Shown piece after piece: positions 5,342 through 5,371 of a stretch of DNA of 5,371 nucleotides. The translations under genes were made by a program, and so were the position numbers. Under the pieces are notes generated by a model. It had not been told where the DNA came from and searched no databases. It saw only the letters and a list, made by a program, of their open reading frames with translations. Source of the stretch: JAWXCH01 sp034440595 (GTDB lineage: Bacteria; Planctomycetota; Planctomycetia; Pirellulales; JALHPA01). Numbering within the stretch: position 1 is the stretch's first letter; each line of letters starts with the position of its first letter. The stretch is from the NCBI GenBank assembly GCA_034440595.1, contig JAWXCH010000386.1, forward strand, positions 1-5,371. Direction: 5' to 3'.

Positions 5342-5371
5342 ATGGACGAAACAGACTCGAAACGAAACGTA
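5342..5371 (+). CDS. Start of a divergent gene (ten codons only)
   Basis: The ATG at 5342 opens a frame reading MDETDSKRNV up to the window edge, directly behind the strong ribosome site. The frame is hydrophilic and too short to identify. It is divergent to the epimerase gene, with 256 bases between the two starts, so both promoters should lie in 5086-5341. That it is a gene rests on the ribosome site alone. Confidence 0.5.
   Translation, partial: MDETDSKRNV

Noticed and set aside
1..5371. TonB, TolA or an outer-membrane receptor as motor partner
   Set aside because: No Pro/Lys-rich TonB-like protein, TonB box or beta-barrel protein is present in any frame of the window.
1..5371. CRISPR array, insertion sequence, tRNA or rRNA
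   Set aside because: I see no spaced direct repeats, terminal inverted repeats with transposase, cloverleaf sequences or conserved rRNA stretches.

Overview
The window looks like chromosomal DNA from a planctomycete, probably a Pirellulaceae-type organism. This is inferred from protein style rather than from a marker gene. A signal-peptide-bearing MotA/TolQ/ExbB protein is followed by two tandem, divergent ExbD/TolR proteins, and one of these begins with the Ser/His/Gly-rich, AEPDLTP-type N-terminus that I associate with planctomycete ExbD proteins. The next gene encodes a large bitopic membrane protein with no family I recognise. Base composition is moderate to slightly GC-rich. No rRNA, tRNA, insertion sequence, CRISPR array or phage gene is visible.

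Layout. Positions 1-3552 form a minus-strand gene cluster, read from right to left: exbB-like (3552-2734), exbD-like 1 (2672-2211), exbD-like 2 (2201-1698), a bitopic protein of unknown function (1607-300), and the first 71 codons of an unknown gene that runs off the left edge (214-1). Gaps are 9 to about 97 bases with no obvious terminator, so a single operon is likely. Positions 3553-4098 are a 546-base gap containing the operon leader, a possible small plus-strand ORF (3665-3829) and a tandem hairpin next to the end of the following gene. Positions 4099-5085 (minus) encode an NAD-dependent sugar-nucleotide epimerase that closely resembles UDP-glucuronate 4-epimerases. At the right edge, a strong Shine-Dalgarno sequence and an ATG (5342) mark the start of a divergent plus-strand gene of which only ten codons are present.

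How the genes work together. ExbB/TolQ and ExbD/TolR proteins form a proton-driven motor in the inner membrane. Both ExbD copies keep the transmembrane aspartate and the ExbB keeps the conserved Thr/Glu/Thr positions, so the motor should be functional. No TonB or TolA is present in the window. The unknown bitopic protein, with about 310 residues outside the membrane and a charged cytoplasmic tail, is the most attractive candidate for a dedicated motor partner or effector, but this is inference from operon position and topology. The epimerase probably supplies a sugar nucleotide for surface polysaccharide and appears to be a separate transcription unit.
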